Part shown: positions 50,813-61,385 of the stretch, piece by piece
Layout: each line of letters starts with the position of its first letter
Numbering within the stretch: position 1 is the first letter of the stretch
NCBI RefSeq assembly: GCF_963662255.1
Contig: NC_085059.1
Span: forward strand, 5,923,234-5,987,233
Length of the DNA: 64,000 bases
Direction: 5' to 3'
From: Cinclus cinclus
Lineage: Eukaryota > Chordata > Aves > Passeriformes > Cinclidae
Translations under genes and position numbers: made by a program
Notes under the pieces: model-generated
Databases searched by the model: none
Seen by the model: the letters and a program-made list of their open reading frames with translations, nothing else
Told to the model about the DNA's origin: nothing

Positions 50813-51653
50813 AAGTGTTTTACCGTGGCAGGCTGGGCTCCCATCGTTTCCCAGGCTCACTTGCAGCTGCAGTGCAGAGGGTGCAGGTGCTGCTCACCCT
50901 GGATGGTTCTGCAGCTCCTGCTGCACCCCTGCCTAAGGCTCTGTGCTCCCCTGGCACAGCTGGGGACTGCTCTGAGGAGCTACACGTGGGCTGGTGGCAA
51001 TGCCTGGTGGCCTTTGACTGCAGGGCACCTTCCCTGCCACCTGAGCACCGTGAATGTGCAGCTGGTGCCCATGAGCTGGCACATCTCAGCCCATAGGTAA
51101 CCTAGGCCAGGACAGCCTGAGAGATTTGGACAGCATGTGAGACCCCTTCAGCTCAGCCTTCTTCTCTGTCCCTTCCTCTGTTAACACAGAGTCTCTGCAC
51201 ATGCTTTCTCTCTAACCACCCCGTGAACACCCCATGAGTACTTCTGGGGTCATAACGGGGAGATGCTTTCCACACCCAGTGCTCACTGTCACCTGAGCAG
51301 CTGCTCACTGCTTTTGGTGCCTCTTGCCAGTCTGCAGAGCAGCTCCACAGAGTCTCTGAAAGTAGCATCCAGCCCATCTCAGTCTTCCTGCCAGCTGGTG
51401 CTTCTAGCAGGTGAGAAGGAAGGAGGCAGGCAGAGCAGGACAGAGCAGGAAGGGTTTGGCTGCCTGCTTGAAGACCCAGGCCTAAACCAGAGCTGGAACA
51501 CTGATGTTGCAGGTGCCTGGTTAAAGCAAAGACTAAGTACGCATGTAAAGCCTTTATTTTTTCCATTCATCACAATGCACTTTTTAATTTCTGACCTTAG
51601 CCTCAAAAACTGTGCCAGACATGTTCTGTGATTTCTCCCCTTTTCCCCTCCAG

Positions 51654-51730
51654 ATGTCCAAATGGATTCTTCGGACAGAGATGTTTGGAGAAACTGCCTT
51701 TGCGATTGTACATGCCAGATCCTAAGCAAA
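51654..51730 (+). CDS. NRG2: Neuregulin-2 alternative exon: alpha-type EGF end
   Basis: This 77-nt exon lies between CTTTTCCCCTCCAG and GTATGT, entering in phase 2 and leaving in phase 1. After the AA of the previous exon it reads KCPNGFFGQRCLEKLPLRLY, then MPDPKQ. The two cysteines are EGF cysteines 5 and 6 (C-x8-C), completing the six-cysteine domain. PNGFFGQRC and LYMPDPKQK are the recognised NRG2-alpha end. The final A would be completed by AG of the transmembrane exon (expected KAEELYQKR), which is to the right of the window. It is mutually exclusive with the beta exon: each shifts phase 2 to 1, so both together break the frame. Confidence 0.97.
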
Positions 51731-51982
51731 GTATGTTTGAAGACAAAAAATGCACCACACTACTTAAAACCTCCCGGGCACAGCGGTGGATGTAGAGTGG
51801 TCTAGTCAGGGATGGCTCTTGGTCTCAGCTTTGGGTAGGGCTTAGGGCTGCAGGTAAGGGTGAAGGCTGAAAGCAGACAGATAGGAGCCGTGGAAGGGAA
51901 CAGAAGGGGCCTCAGTTCAGCCTGTTTGGGTGTCATTTTGCTATCTTGTTTCTCTCTTTTCTGGTTTTCTCTCTTCCGGTAG
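51731..51982 (+). other. NRG2: Short intron between alternative EGF-end exons (252 bp)
   Basis: Only 252 bp separate the alpha donor (GTATGT) from the beta acceptor (CTCTTCCGGTAG). No repeat is seen. Such a small gap between mutually exclusive exons places their splice regulation in a compact region. Unspliced, the alpha frame continues for about 21 codons into this intron before a TAG. Confidence 0.9.
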
Positions 51983-52041
51983 GTGTCCGATCGAATTCAC
52001 AGGAGACCGGTGTCAGCATTTCGCAATGGTCAGCTTCTCCA
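51983..52041 (+). CDS. NRG2: Neuregulin-2 alternative exon: beta-type EGF end
   Basis: This 59-nt exon follows CTCTCTTCCGGTAG and ends before GTATGT, entering in phase 2 and leaving in phase 1. It reads KCPIEFTGDRCQHFAMVSFS. It supplies EGF cysteines 5 and 6 with the same C-x8-C spacing as the alpha exon. TGDRCQxFAMVxFSK is the neuregulin beta end. In NRG1, beta forms bind ErbB receptors more strongly than alpha forms. The last A can be completed by AG of the 24-nt microexon (60069) or directly by the transmembrane exon. If the donor is bypassed, the frame adds a Ser-rich tail starting SMSLSTSLSP and stops at TAA 52098-52100. Confidence 0.96.
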
Positions 52042-52391
52042 GTATGTCTCTTTCTACTTCTCTCTCTCCTTGTTGTTGTAGCTCTGTGTCGTGTCCTTAA
52101 AGCAGGTTCTTCTGTTCTCCAAGAGCCCTCTTCCCATCTTGTGCGCTCCCAGCTCTGCTTGGTCCTAAGAGGAGCTGTGAGGTGTCCAAGAGGAGAACTG
52201 GGGTTCATTATCTCTCCGTTTGTTAGAATGGGCTCTGCTTTCATTTCTGACTGAACTGGATGCTGCTTTCTCTTTTCAGGCAAAATGCAAACGAGGCCCG
52301 AGTTTATGTGGTGGGTGTGCTGTGTGAGATAAGCCTGTGCTGTGTGTGGAGCTGGACCTGCCAGCATTGCTATGCTGACATGGACTGTGCT

Positions 52392-52599
52392 GTGCAGGGC
52401 AGGATTTGGGCATTTTCCCTGTGCAGAGCAGGAGATGTGTATCTTCCCTGTTCAGGGCAGGATTTGGACATTTTCTCTGTGCTGTGCAGGGCAGAAGATG
52501 TGCATCTTCCCTGTGCAGGGCAGGATTTGGGCATTTTTCCTGTGCAGGGCAGGAGATGTGCATCTTCCCTGTGCAGAGCAGGAGATGTGCATTTTCCCA
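52392..52599. repeat. 29-bp minisatellite, about 7 copies, two alternating types
   Basis: Units start at 52392, 52421, 52450, 52484, 52513, 52542 and 52571. Type A contains GGGCAGGATTTGGGCATTTT. Type B contains AGCAGGAGATGTGCATCTTC. The order is A-B-A-B-A-B-B, with 5 extra bases in the third copy. It begins about 350 bp after the beta EGF exon and produces open frames in all three plus-strand frames. Confidence 0.93.
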
Positions 52600-55500
52600 C
52601 CACTCCTGCCAGACAGGTGTGAGTCTCCTTGAACCCCAGGTGGGAATCACAGTGAGGGTGTGACTGTAATGAAATCATTTTACAGTCGTGTCATAGAGGT
52701 CAGGCTGGTGGCTGCCACTGCCTCAGGGCTTCCAAACCTCACTGCCATGCAGGATACAGGATAAACCTGCCAAATGGGCATCAGACTATGACACAGAGGT
52801 GTTCCTGTCTCTCCAAGGTTGTTGGACAGCCTTGTGTATGGGATTGAGCCTAACTACAGTGACCCGTCCTTTAAAGCATTCAGTGGGTATAAATACCCTA
52901 AAGCCTTTGCACTTAGTGCTTCCCAGTTTCTAGTTTCCAGTTCCTACAAGTCTCACTTATAGACATAGCTATAGACATAGACATATAGAATTAGCTCATG
53001 GTGGTCAAGGTGGATGATTTTTCTGGGTCATTATTCAGTAAGTGTCCCAGCATCAGTGGGATCCTGGTCAGGGTAAGGACTGACCTGAAAGGAGATACAG
53101 GAAAATTGTGACCCTTCTGTGATTGTCCCTGAAACCCATGCTGCCTCCACACTGGCTGCTTGGGCCCACCATAAATGGTGGGTTTAAAAAGAGGCTTTTT
53201 AAAAAGAGCCAGGGAAGAGGCTTTAATTAGTGGTAACCAGAGGAGAAACGCCTCTTCACGATGGCTCCTTGATTGCCAGAACCCTTCTCCTACTGCTCTG
53301 TGAGGAATCCTGCCGTCCTCATCCCGAACTGGCAATTGCAGGAGTCTCATTAGCACGTGCTAATAGCTGGCAAATGGTGGAATTAGACTCCCTTGCATGG
53401 AGCATACAGACAAGATGCAAATGCACTTTGTGGGGCCCTTGGGACAGCTCAATGTTTTTACATTGCCTTTTGTTCCAAATTGGCTTCTGAAGTTGAAACC
53501 TCCATTGATTTATCCTCCCAGACGCCAATATCCAAGCAAGCTCTTCTTAAAATGACAACCCAAAATGTTCTATTTTGATCTTTCACCTGATGCTAAAGGA
53601 TTTCCTTCCCTCTTGGAAGCACTGGGTGCCAGGGCCCTGGCTGCAGCCAGCAGTGGGATGCTCACCTCACCCCACGGAGCTGATTTGAAGCATGTTTCAT
53701 GAGGTGGTGTCCAACAGGCTTAAACATTATTGCTGCCATGCTGCAAAACCAAAAAAAGGGGTGAAAATGAGTTTTATGTCAGGAAAATGCCTTTTTGAGA
53801 GCATTAATGGCAGGAGTAAACGGCATGTGGCTTTTTTTCCCCAACTTGCAGAATCCAGCTTTTAATGGGACTGAGATTTGTTTTGATTTTATTCACGTGT
53901 TAGAGGAACAATGCCAGCTTTAAAACTGACACATGTACATTTCCTTACCACAAATCTGCTTTAACCACAGCATAGTAAGGTAAAAAAAAAGCTTAACGAT
54001 CCAGGCTACCTGTCTGAACTTGGATAAAATTCATATAAGAAGATGATTCATACGTGTTTATAGCTGTTTTCACTTTCAGGTCACAGTTGGGTAATATAGA
54101 TAGCAGCAGCACTGAAGAAAAGCTTGCACTGAACTTGCTGTTTTTCTGAGTAGGAAAAGCATTTCACTCAAGTGTGGACCCTGCAAATGCTTGCCTTCTA
54201 CTTTGATCAATAATTAGGGCACAGTAGAAGTTGCTGATGTTCCATAATTCACTCAATGCTTCATCCCATATGGGCTCTGACAGGCCAAAAGCTGAAACAG
54301 ATTAAAAATGAGGTTCAGGCATTTCCAGTGGAAATAAAATAGCTCTGTCCTGATTCATGTTTTGAGAACACTGCCAGCATTTGACAGATACTTAAATAAG
54401 GACACCTACATTGGTGTTGTTTTAAATGTATTTGGAGTATTTCAGGTTTTCAGGCCTAGATTGGATCCTTCTGATTCTTTAATATGAATATTAAATATGA
54501 AAATTACTTTTAGTAGGTATATCCCAGGGCTGAGCAAAGTCTCTGCAGAGTGAGCTAAATTGAAGGTGCTGCTCTGAAAAGATGTGCCAGATATTTTGCT
54601 GAATTTGGGCCACAGATGGAGATGGTCCAGCATCCCAGCATCGTGCCAGATGTTGTGTGTCCTCATTTTGGGAGCAGCTTCCTACCTCTCTGGTTTAAAC
54701 CCTCATTCACATTTTGCTCAGGTAAAGCTCCCCATGTTCTCCAGGCTGTCTTTGTGTCTTTGACAGGGAGCTCTGGAGGTCTGTTGTTCTCTGATTGCCC
54801 AAAACACCTGCTAGAAAACTGCAGTCATGAAGATAAAAATTAGGTGTATTTAGATAGGTTTTCTCACATGTGATATTTCTTTATGTTGCTGTTCCAACCA
54901 TTTGAGCAGGTGCATAGTGCCAGCCCTTCTGGATATATACACCACTGCTTGAAAATGAAGAGAAAATGTTAAAGATGGTTTTCTTTTTTCCCCATGTCAC
55001 ACTCACACTGTTGCTATTTTCTACCAGATTGGTGCAGAAAAACTCACTAGGAATTATATTAGTGGAGTAGCTCAGAGATACCCCAGTCTGTCCTGACTCT
55101 GTCCACACATAAGGCTGAGGGGTCAAGGTTAGGACATCATTTTGTTTGGGCTTTAACTAACCTGTGAGAAGAAAACCTTATAGAGGGATATTAAAGCAAC
55201 AGTTAAATCAGTTAAAATTTAAACTGCAGAGAATTTGTAGCAGTGAACAGAGGGGATAGTGATTGTCTGCAATTGCTGTGTAAAACTGAGGAATGCCCTG
55301 GCAGATGAGAACAGAGAGAGTTATTTCCATGGCTGATGAGTCATGAAATCCTCTTACTAAAACATTTTCCACATCAAGGTCCTCATGACTCTGTGTGTCC
55401 ACAGACAAACTCGTGGGAGTAGCTGTCAGGTGGCTCCTGTGGCACAGGTACCTGCAGAGCCACAGGTCACAGGTGTCTCTGTCCCTGCATTAGTGAGAAT

Positions 55501-58074
55501 AGAACACCTCAAACTCTGTCTCCACAGCCAGAATGAATCCACAGCAATGCTATCCATGGATCATTTAGCCTCTGCAGCCAGATTTTCCCCTCTGTTGGTG
55601 CACCTGGGTGAAAAGTGCAGCAATATCCAAAAGGGTCAGGAATTCTTTCTGAGAGTTTCTGCTGGGTGCTGGATGCTCACCCAGTGTAGAGCTCCTGGGT
55701 CCAGCTCCACAGGCACAGCTATGGCTTGTAGCTCTTCCCAGAAGACAGAACCATGTCTAAAATCATCCTTCCTAAGGATGTTGCCTAAGAAACTCTTTGT
55801 TCAAAGCAGTACTGGCACCTACATTTCATAGCTGCCCTTCTACATCAAGAGTAGATCAAGATCTACCTCTATCTCCTGTATTCGACAAGCAACTTTTCAG
55901 GTCTTTGTTAAATCCTCCTGGAGGTTTACCAATAACTTGTCAGGCTTTGGGCTGGCTGGTTGTAAAGGTTTTGTAAAACATGCTGGTAGCTGTTTCAGTC
56001 CTGGTGCAGCTGAGATCCTGGAAGTTAAACGTGGTCAGCAGGAACATTTATACGTTTCCTAAGTCTGCACGTTTGGATTCTTTCCACTTGTGATTTATGG
56101 AATAGTTCAGAAAATTGGGATCAAGTTTTATATTTATGCTTCCCTCTTGCCTGTGGAAACTGAAACTTCGTCTTAACTTTGCTGTTTATTCATCTCCACA
56201 AATAATCATCACCAATCTGGAGGACAAATGTCATGCCATTCATCTTGGTTAGCGAAGCATTTTCATTTTTGTGATCCAATTAAAATTGCAGGCTGTAGCC
56301 TGCCTGTAAACACCCTAGAACAGAGCTGACATTCATATGCAATGTGGTCTATCATATTCTCCATTTTTACCCCATATTTAATTCTTGGTTTCTTTACAAA
56401 TTGAATTTTAATTCGCAGTTGGAGCCTTTCTACTGGAAAGACAGAGCAGGATTTTCAGGTGTCCCTTGGGAGAGCAGCTTTGTCTTCAGCCTGTTCCCAC
56501 AGCCATCGTGGAACAGTGTGGGTTTATTGGGTGAGAGTCTTCTTGTTTTCCTGGAGGTTGGTCCCTCTTCCCCAGCACTCACCAAGCTGTGGCCAGGGGT
56601 GTGTTGGTCACCACCCTGACAGGTAGAAGTGACCCTTCTGGTGAGTGGCCTCTGGAACCTGGCTCCTTGTGCTGAGGTCAAGTGCCCCTGTGAGCAGAGG
56701 GATAAATGTACCACCTTGAGCTCTTCTGGGAAAGTCTAGATCTGAATTTTAGCTTCTCTGTTCACCTCACTTATTCAGCAGTGGCTTCCTACCTGCTGTG
56801 ACTGCAATATAAAAATGATAAGTGAAAGATTATTTCTTTATTTTAACTAAATTTCTGCTTCCTCCTCCACCTCTCACTCATCTGACCCCCAAACCATTAT
56901 TTAGCAGCACTTTAAATCCCACATCCCCAGACATTCTGCAGCTTCCATTCAGTGACAGGGTAACTGCTGACTTCTGAATTACAGGGTGATGCCTGTGCTC
57001 TGGTGTGGCTGGGTAATTGCAGGGTGTTTGTGGTTTAGCATGCCAGGGTTATCCCCCTCCCCAGGACACAGCACAGGTTACCCTTGGGATCTCCTAAAGT
57101 TGCTCATCCACAGCAGATTTTGAATACTCTGTTGTTTTGTGTTTGGACTCTTGAGGGCGACCAAATTTGTTTTATTGCTGCAGTACTGGAGAAGGTGAAT
57201 GGCTGTGGAGTTTGTGGAACATTTTCAGGCTTTCTGTTCTTGGAGGTCCCACGTGTCACCCAGCACTTAGCACAGGCATAGTGTCCTTTGTCCCCATCGT
57301 GACCCCCTGTCTTCCATTGCTCCCTGGACGCCCTGGGAAAAACCTGAATCAGAGTCCTGCAAGTGCTGCTCTTGTCAATGCAATTGATTTGCAACAAAAT
57401 TGTCATCAATTTATTATCTTGCTAGTCCTCAGATGTCAATTCTCCACTTTGTTTCTTGCCTTGGAGCATGCTCTGTGTCCCAGAGAACATATTTTGAGGG
57501 AATAATGTGCAGTAACTAAACATCTTATTGATGTTCTTGGGCAATCTGAAGACCAAGTGAGCACAGCCACAGTTTTCACAGATGTTTGCTAAGGATTTTG
57601 TCCTTTTTAATCATCCTATAAATCTACAGTTCAGTGAGAGTCATCTTGCTTGAGGTCTTAGTCCTCCAGGAATACTTTAAATTAAATGGTTTTGTCTGTT
57701 CATCTTTTAAAGTAACTACGATACATCATAGTCACAAAGTCACTGCAGATGAAGTTAATGCAGGACTTTGTCTTTCGTCTGGTGCTGAGAAAAAGGATTT
57801 TCAGAAAGATTCAGGAGGCACGTTTGGAATGAGATTTTAAAAAAGAAAGCCCTCATGTCCCCAGCTCAGGTAGCTTGTGGAGTGCCACAGCAGTCCAGGG
57901 TTGCCCCTTGCCCTGACAGGGAGGATGTGTGCAGTGCAGACACAAGGATGATGATGAAGATTATGAGAAAAATGCTGTGCCCATTTCCTCAGCCTGCAGC
58001 TGCCATCTCAGGGCTGTCTCACTCCCGTTTATTTGTGTTGTGGCCTCTGGATAAATTACTTCCAATGGAGCTTG

Positions 58075-58265
58075 TCCTGTTGAAGCTGGCGAGAACAAGA
58101 AATACGGAGAGATTTAGAGGCCTTGGGGTGACAAAACAAGGGGGAATGGCTTCAAACTGACAGAGAGCAGGTTTAGGTTGGGTATGAGCAAGGAATTCTT
58201 CCTTGTGATGGTAATGAGACACTGGCACAGGTTTCCCAGCCAGCTGGCTGTATCTGCTCCCTGAG
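58075..58265 (+). mobile_element. CR1 retroposon fragment (upstream part of 3' region)
   Basis: GGGGGAATGGCTTCAAACTG, AGAGAGCAGGTTTAGGTTGG, GTATGAGCAAGGAATTCTTC, GTAATGAGACACTGGCACAG and GTTTCCCAGCCAGCTGGCTG follow the CR1 order in plus orientation. The usual terminal repeats are absent on the right. Confidence 0.88.
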
Positions 58266-58903
58266 GCTGGGGAGCCAAAAGAAACAGCACTTCTGACATG
58301 AGAGGGACAGTGGGAAGGCTTAAGCTCCTCAGGTCCTGCCCACCACCTCTGTTCTCACAGGCATTTCTGAGTTTGCAAAAAAATCATGAAAATGTTTTGA
58401 ACTGCGTCCATTTGTAGCTGCAGATGTTGCAGAAAATCTTGAAACAGGGAGGAACATGTGTGTGCAGACGGACCAACAGCTTAGATTTATATTGATGGAT
58501 GAAATTTGAGGTATCTCTACATGCATTTGTCAGTGTCAGGGGAAACAGGTGTGTGCACTGGTAGGAAGACTTAGGAATAGGTCAGGGCTGGATGTGATAA
58601 CCAAGTGGTTTAGGATGAATATATTCTGTCCAGTTCTCTGCTGCCCACCACGTGATGTCCACGTCACTGCCATGTGTACAAAATTACTGTGAAATACTCT
58701 TTAGTGTTTGCCATTCCTTTTACACAGATGTGAGAAGTGAAGCGGAGAGCAGCCAGGTTTTGTGGCCTTTAAATTATACAAAATCTTCAAAAACCCCAAC
58801 TTCCCCCTACAAAACACCCCCAAACATCAGCGTTGGTTTGAAGAGAAGAACCTGCTTTAGAACACGTGTTTACATGTTCTGTAAGAATTAGTGCTAATTC
58901 CCA

Positions 58904-58916
58904 CCCCCCCCCCCCC
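58904..58916. repeat. Poly-C run (13 bp)
   Basis: An uninterrupted C run preceded by CCA. The length in an assembly may be unreliable. Confidence 0.9.
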
Positions 58917-59710
58917 ACCTAAATTTTGAACAGCACTACAAAAGAAAGCCAATATTTCTGTGCAGCAAAAAGCAGTTCCTATGGAAAATATAGTAAATAA
59001 ATCTGGACATCTCCAAGCTGCAAATAATCTTGTGTGTATGGTGTTGGGAGCAGCAGAGCCCACTTTTGTGTATGGTGGTAAGTATGGAGAACTTTCATGT
59101 TTACCTAAGAAAAGCTGTCTTTAGGTGAGGTCTGTACCAGGATAATTACTAAAATCCAGGATACCTGTTTTGCACTGTTGATTCATTGCATAAACTCCTG
59201 CGCTTAGCACTGTCACTGCAAGATGAGCTGCAATCTCACTTGTGCTGAATATGAATCTGAAAGAACATGTTCCGATCCGGGCTTTTTGCAGCACACTAAA
59301 ACAATGCAGAGCCACGGCAGGAGTGCAGTTTGGAAGGCCACGGGCTGCGGGGAAGCTTTCAGTGCAATTTGCACTTTTAGATCCATTGCCTTGCCCGGGC
59401 GCCTCGTCCCTCGCAGCATCCGTGGTTGGGGCAGCTCCAGGCTGGCAGGGCAGGATGGAGGGGTTGTGCTGCCAGGGCTGCTGTGCCCCTGGGCCAGGGC
59501 TCGGGGTGCGGGCAAGCCCCAAGTCCCAGCAGGAGACCCCACACCCCTGTGCCCAGCGCTCCTCTCCGGAGCACAGCCCCGGGCACGCCAGGGTCTGGGA
59601 GACCAGCCAGGGCAGATTTGCCCCGTGCAAAGGGAATGAATGGTTTTTACCAGGCTCATGCAGCCTCTATGTGTTTTGACCTGTCAGGAGTTGTTTCAGA
59701 ACAAGTGTAC

Positions 59711-59757
59711 CTTTCCTTTTTTTTTTTTTTTATCTTTTTTTTTTTTTTTTTTCCCCC
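59711..59757. repeat. Long interrupted poly-T tract
   Basis: T runs of about 15 and 18 bases separated by ATC, preceded by CTTTCC and followed by CCCCC. It lies about 310 bp upstream of the beta1 microexon. Confidence 0.92.
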
Positions 59758-59808
59758 TGCCTTAACAGTGAATTCCATATCAGGTACTAACAAACATGGC
59801 TCATCTCA

Positions 59809-59847
59809 AAAGAATTCATAATTAACTGAAAGAATTCATAATTAACT
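59809..59847. repeat. 20-bp tandem duplication with TAATTA cores
   Basis: AAAGAATTCATAATTAACT is present twice, separated by one G, about 220 bp upstream of the microexon. Each copy has a TAATTA homeodomain-type core and an EcoRI-like GAATTC. Confidence 0.95.
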
Positions 59848-60068
59848 TCCACTGCAATTTGTTTGGGTCTTTCTTTGCATAACATGTGAGTTGTGGTGGG
59901 GGTTTGAAATGCTCTGAAGCGTACAGTGTCTCTGTGTGAGTGCTGCTGAGCCTACCAAAAGCTAACCTGCTGTAACTGCACAGTGTGTGTGTTTGTATTT
60001 TAGAGTTCTCTGACAGACCTGTTTTTCTTTTTCTCTTTCTCTTCCTTGTCTTCTTTCTGCATTGGCAG

Positions 60069-60092
60069 AGCATCTTGGATTTGAATTAAAGG
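60069..60092 (+). CDS. NRG2: Neuregulin-2 24-nt microexon (beta1-type, HLGFELKE)
   Basis: This 24-nt exon follows a long pyrimidine tract (about 60020-60057), TGC, and ATTGGCAG, and is followed by GTATGG. It enters and leaves in phase 1. Joined to the final A of the beta exon it reads K, HLGFELK, and the first base of E, exactly the mammalian NRG2 insert FSKHLGFELKEAEELYQKR that I remember. It corresponds to the HLGIEFME exon of NRG1 beta1. It lengthens the juxtamembrane stalk between EGF and transmembrane segments, where neuregulin precursors are cleaved. Its length is a multiple of three, so it can be skipped without harm. It can also join to the alpha exon in frame. Confidence 0.95.
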
Positions 60093-61004
60093 GTATGGAA
60101 CAACCATTCATTTATTAATCAGAAGCCATTAAGAGCTTCCAACATTATATTTATGGCTTTAATGGGATGATTAAAAAATCAGCTGTTCTGTTCTTTTCCC
60201 TGGCACCAAGATAGATTTTTGGATTGAAAAAAAAAAATAAACCAAAAAAACAAAACAACAACCAAAACCAAAACAAAGCAAACCAAAAAATTCTAAACAT
60301 AAACCTAGAAAAATGCACGTGTATTTTTAGCAGCACTTTTTTCTTTGTTCCAAGCAGCAGCGTGGTGTGTGTGGCAGGATGTGGATGTTACAATTGCCAT
60401 ACATCTCCATTCAGCATGCTTTTGTGCATTTAACTGAAAACCTGGAGTCTTGTGTCCATCCAAAAGATTGCCAGCAGGCACTGCTTGGGAATGGGCAGGC
60501 ATTCCAGGAATGGGAAGACAAGTTCTAGAAATATCAGGGCTGTTGTAGAAATTGCCATCCCAGACACACTCACCTCCAGCAGATCCTGCAAAGGGTCGGG
60601 ATGAGTTTTGCCATTCCTCCTCCTGAAATTTAGCAGCTCATTTTGGTTCTTGAGCAGGATGAAATCGTTCCAAGGAAGATGGCATGAGACAAGTTAGTCT
60701 AGAAAACTGTCCCAGGGAAGTCAGTAGTTGCCCATAAGAGTGGAGGGTGTAATGCTGAGCACCCCAGTGGCAAGCTTGGGAAAATACTGCAGTAAGTTAA
60801 ATGCTTTTTAAAATATCCCCTTTGGGCATTTACCTGCTCCTACCCAGTTGCTCACAGTCATATAGTTTTCTTTCCATTCTCTTCAGTCTGGTTGTAGGTA
60901 TACACCAAGTTATCCCTTGAAAAAGCAGTTGGGAAATCAAGCCCTGGAGGCAAGTTTTCCCTGGAGTGTACAAGCCAAGAGCAGGGAGGGCTGGCCAGGA
61001 GGGA

Positions 61005-61130
61005 GCGGAGAGATTGGGCAGCCTGGGATAGTGGAAGGTGTCCCTGCCCATGGCAGGGGGGTTGGAACAATGAGCTTTAAGGTCCCTTCCAACCCAAACC
61101 ATTCAAGGATTCTGTGATGATTCTATGACT
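61005..61130 (+). mobile_element. CR1 retroposon fragment (3' terminus)
   Basis: GGATAGTGGAAGGTGTCCCT, GCCCATGGCAGGGGGGTTGG, AGCTTTAAGGTCCCTTCCAA, then CCCAAACCATT and GATGATTCTATGAC. A plus-oriented, 5'-truncated copy. Confidence 0.93.
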
Positions 61131-61368
61131 GATCACTTCACTTAAAATCATTGGCCTGGCAGTGTCAACCAGAGCAGATCTTCACATGAATATGCTTCAA
61201 TTCCCTTTGCTGGAGGACTGGGGACACCAGTCTTTCAGTTATGGATCCTAAATTGCCTTCTGAGGTCCCTGAGGTGGAGGAACATTTACTAACTGAAGCT
61301 GGAGAAATGTATCTCCTCTAGTTTTTGGATGCCTGATTCCCCAGGACTGGTGTTCATGCCCCTCATGC

Positions 61369-61385
61369 AAAAAAAAAAAAAAAAA
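61369..61385. repeat. Poly-A run (17 bp)
   Basis: A simple A run. No transposed gene copy ends in it as far as can be seen. Confidence 0.9.

Larger units (their letters stand above)
42562..51653 (+). other. NRG2: NRG2 intron within the EGF domain (9,092 bp)
   Basis: It separates EGF cysteines 1-4 from 5-6. It contains a 63-bp near-palindrome at 47317, the (CCTGGA)11 tract at 50285 and a GGAG repeat at 50790. An AT-rich, low-repeat stretch at about 47770-48070 has several homeodomain-like cores. The open frame of 218 codons at 46908-47564 overlaps the palindrome and shows no domain that I recognise. No further exon is supported. Confidence 0.9.
52042..60068 (+). other. NRG2: NRG2 intron between beta exon and microexon (8,027 bp)
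   Basis: It contains the 29-bp minisatellite at 52392, a CR1 5'-side fragment at 58075, a poly-C run (58904), a GC-richer block (about 59300-59640), long T tracts (59711) and a 20-bp duplication (59809). AT-rich unique sequence dominates 53690-54500. No further exon is supported. An acceptor-like site near 55027 opens into a frame that stops after eight codons. Confidence 0.9.

Noticed and set aside
52260..52678. Several overlapping Cys-rich open frames on both strands
   Set aside because: They are translations of the 29-bp minisatellite. Cysteine periodicity comes from the CTGTGCAGGGCAGG unit and not from a protein family.
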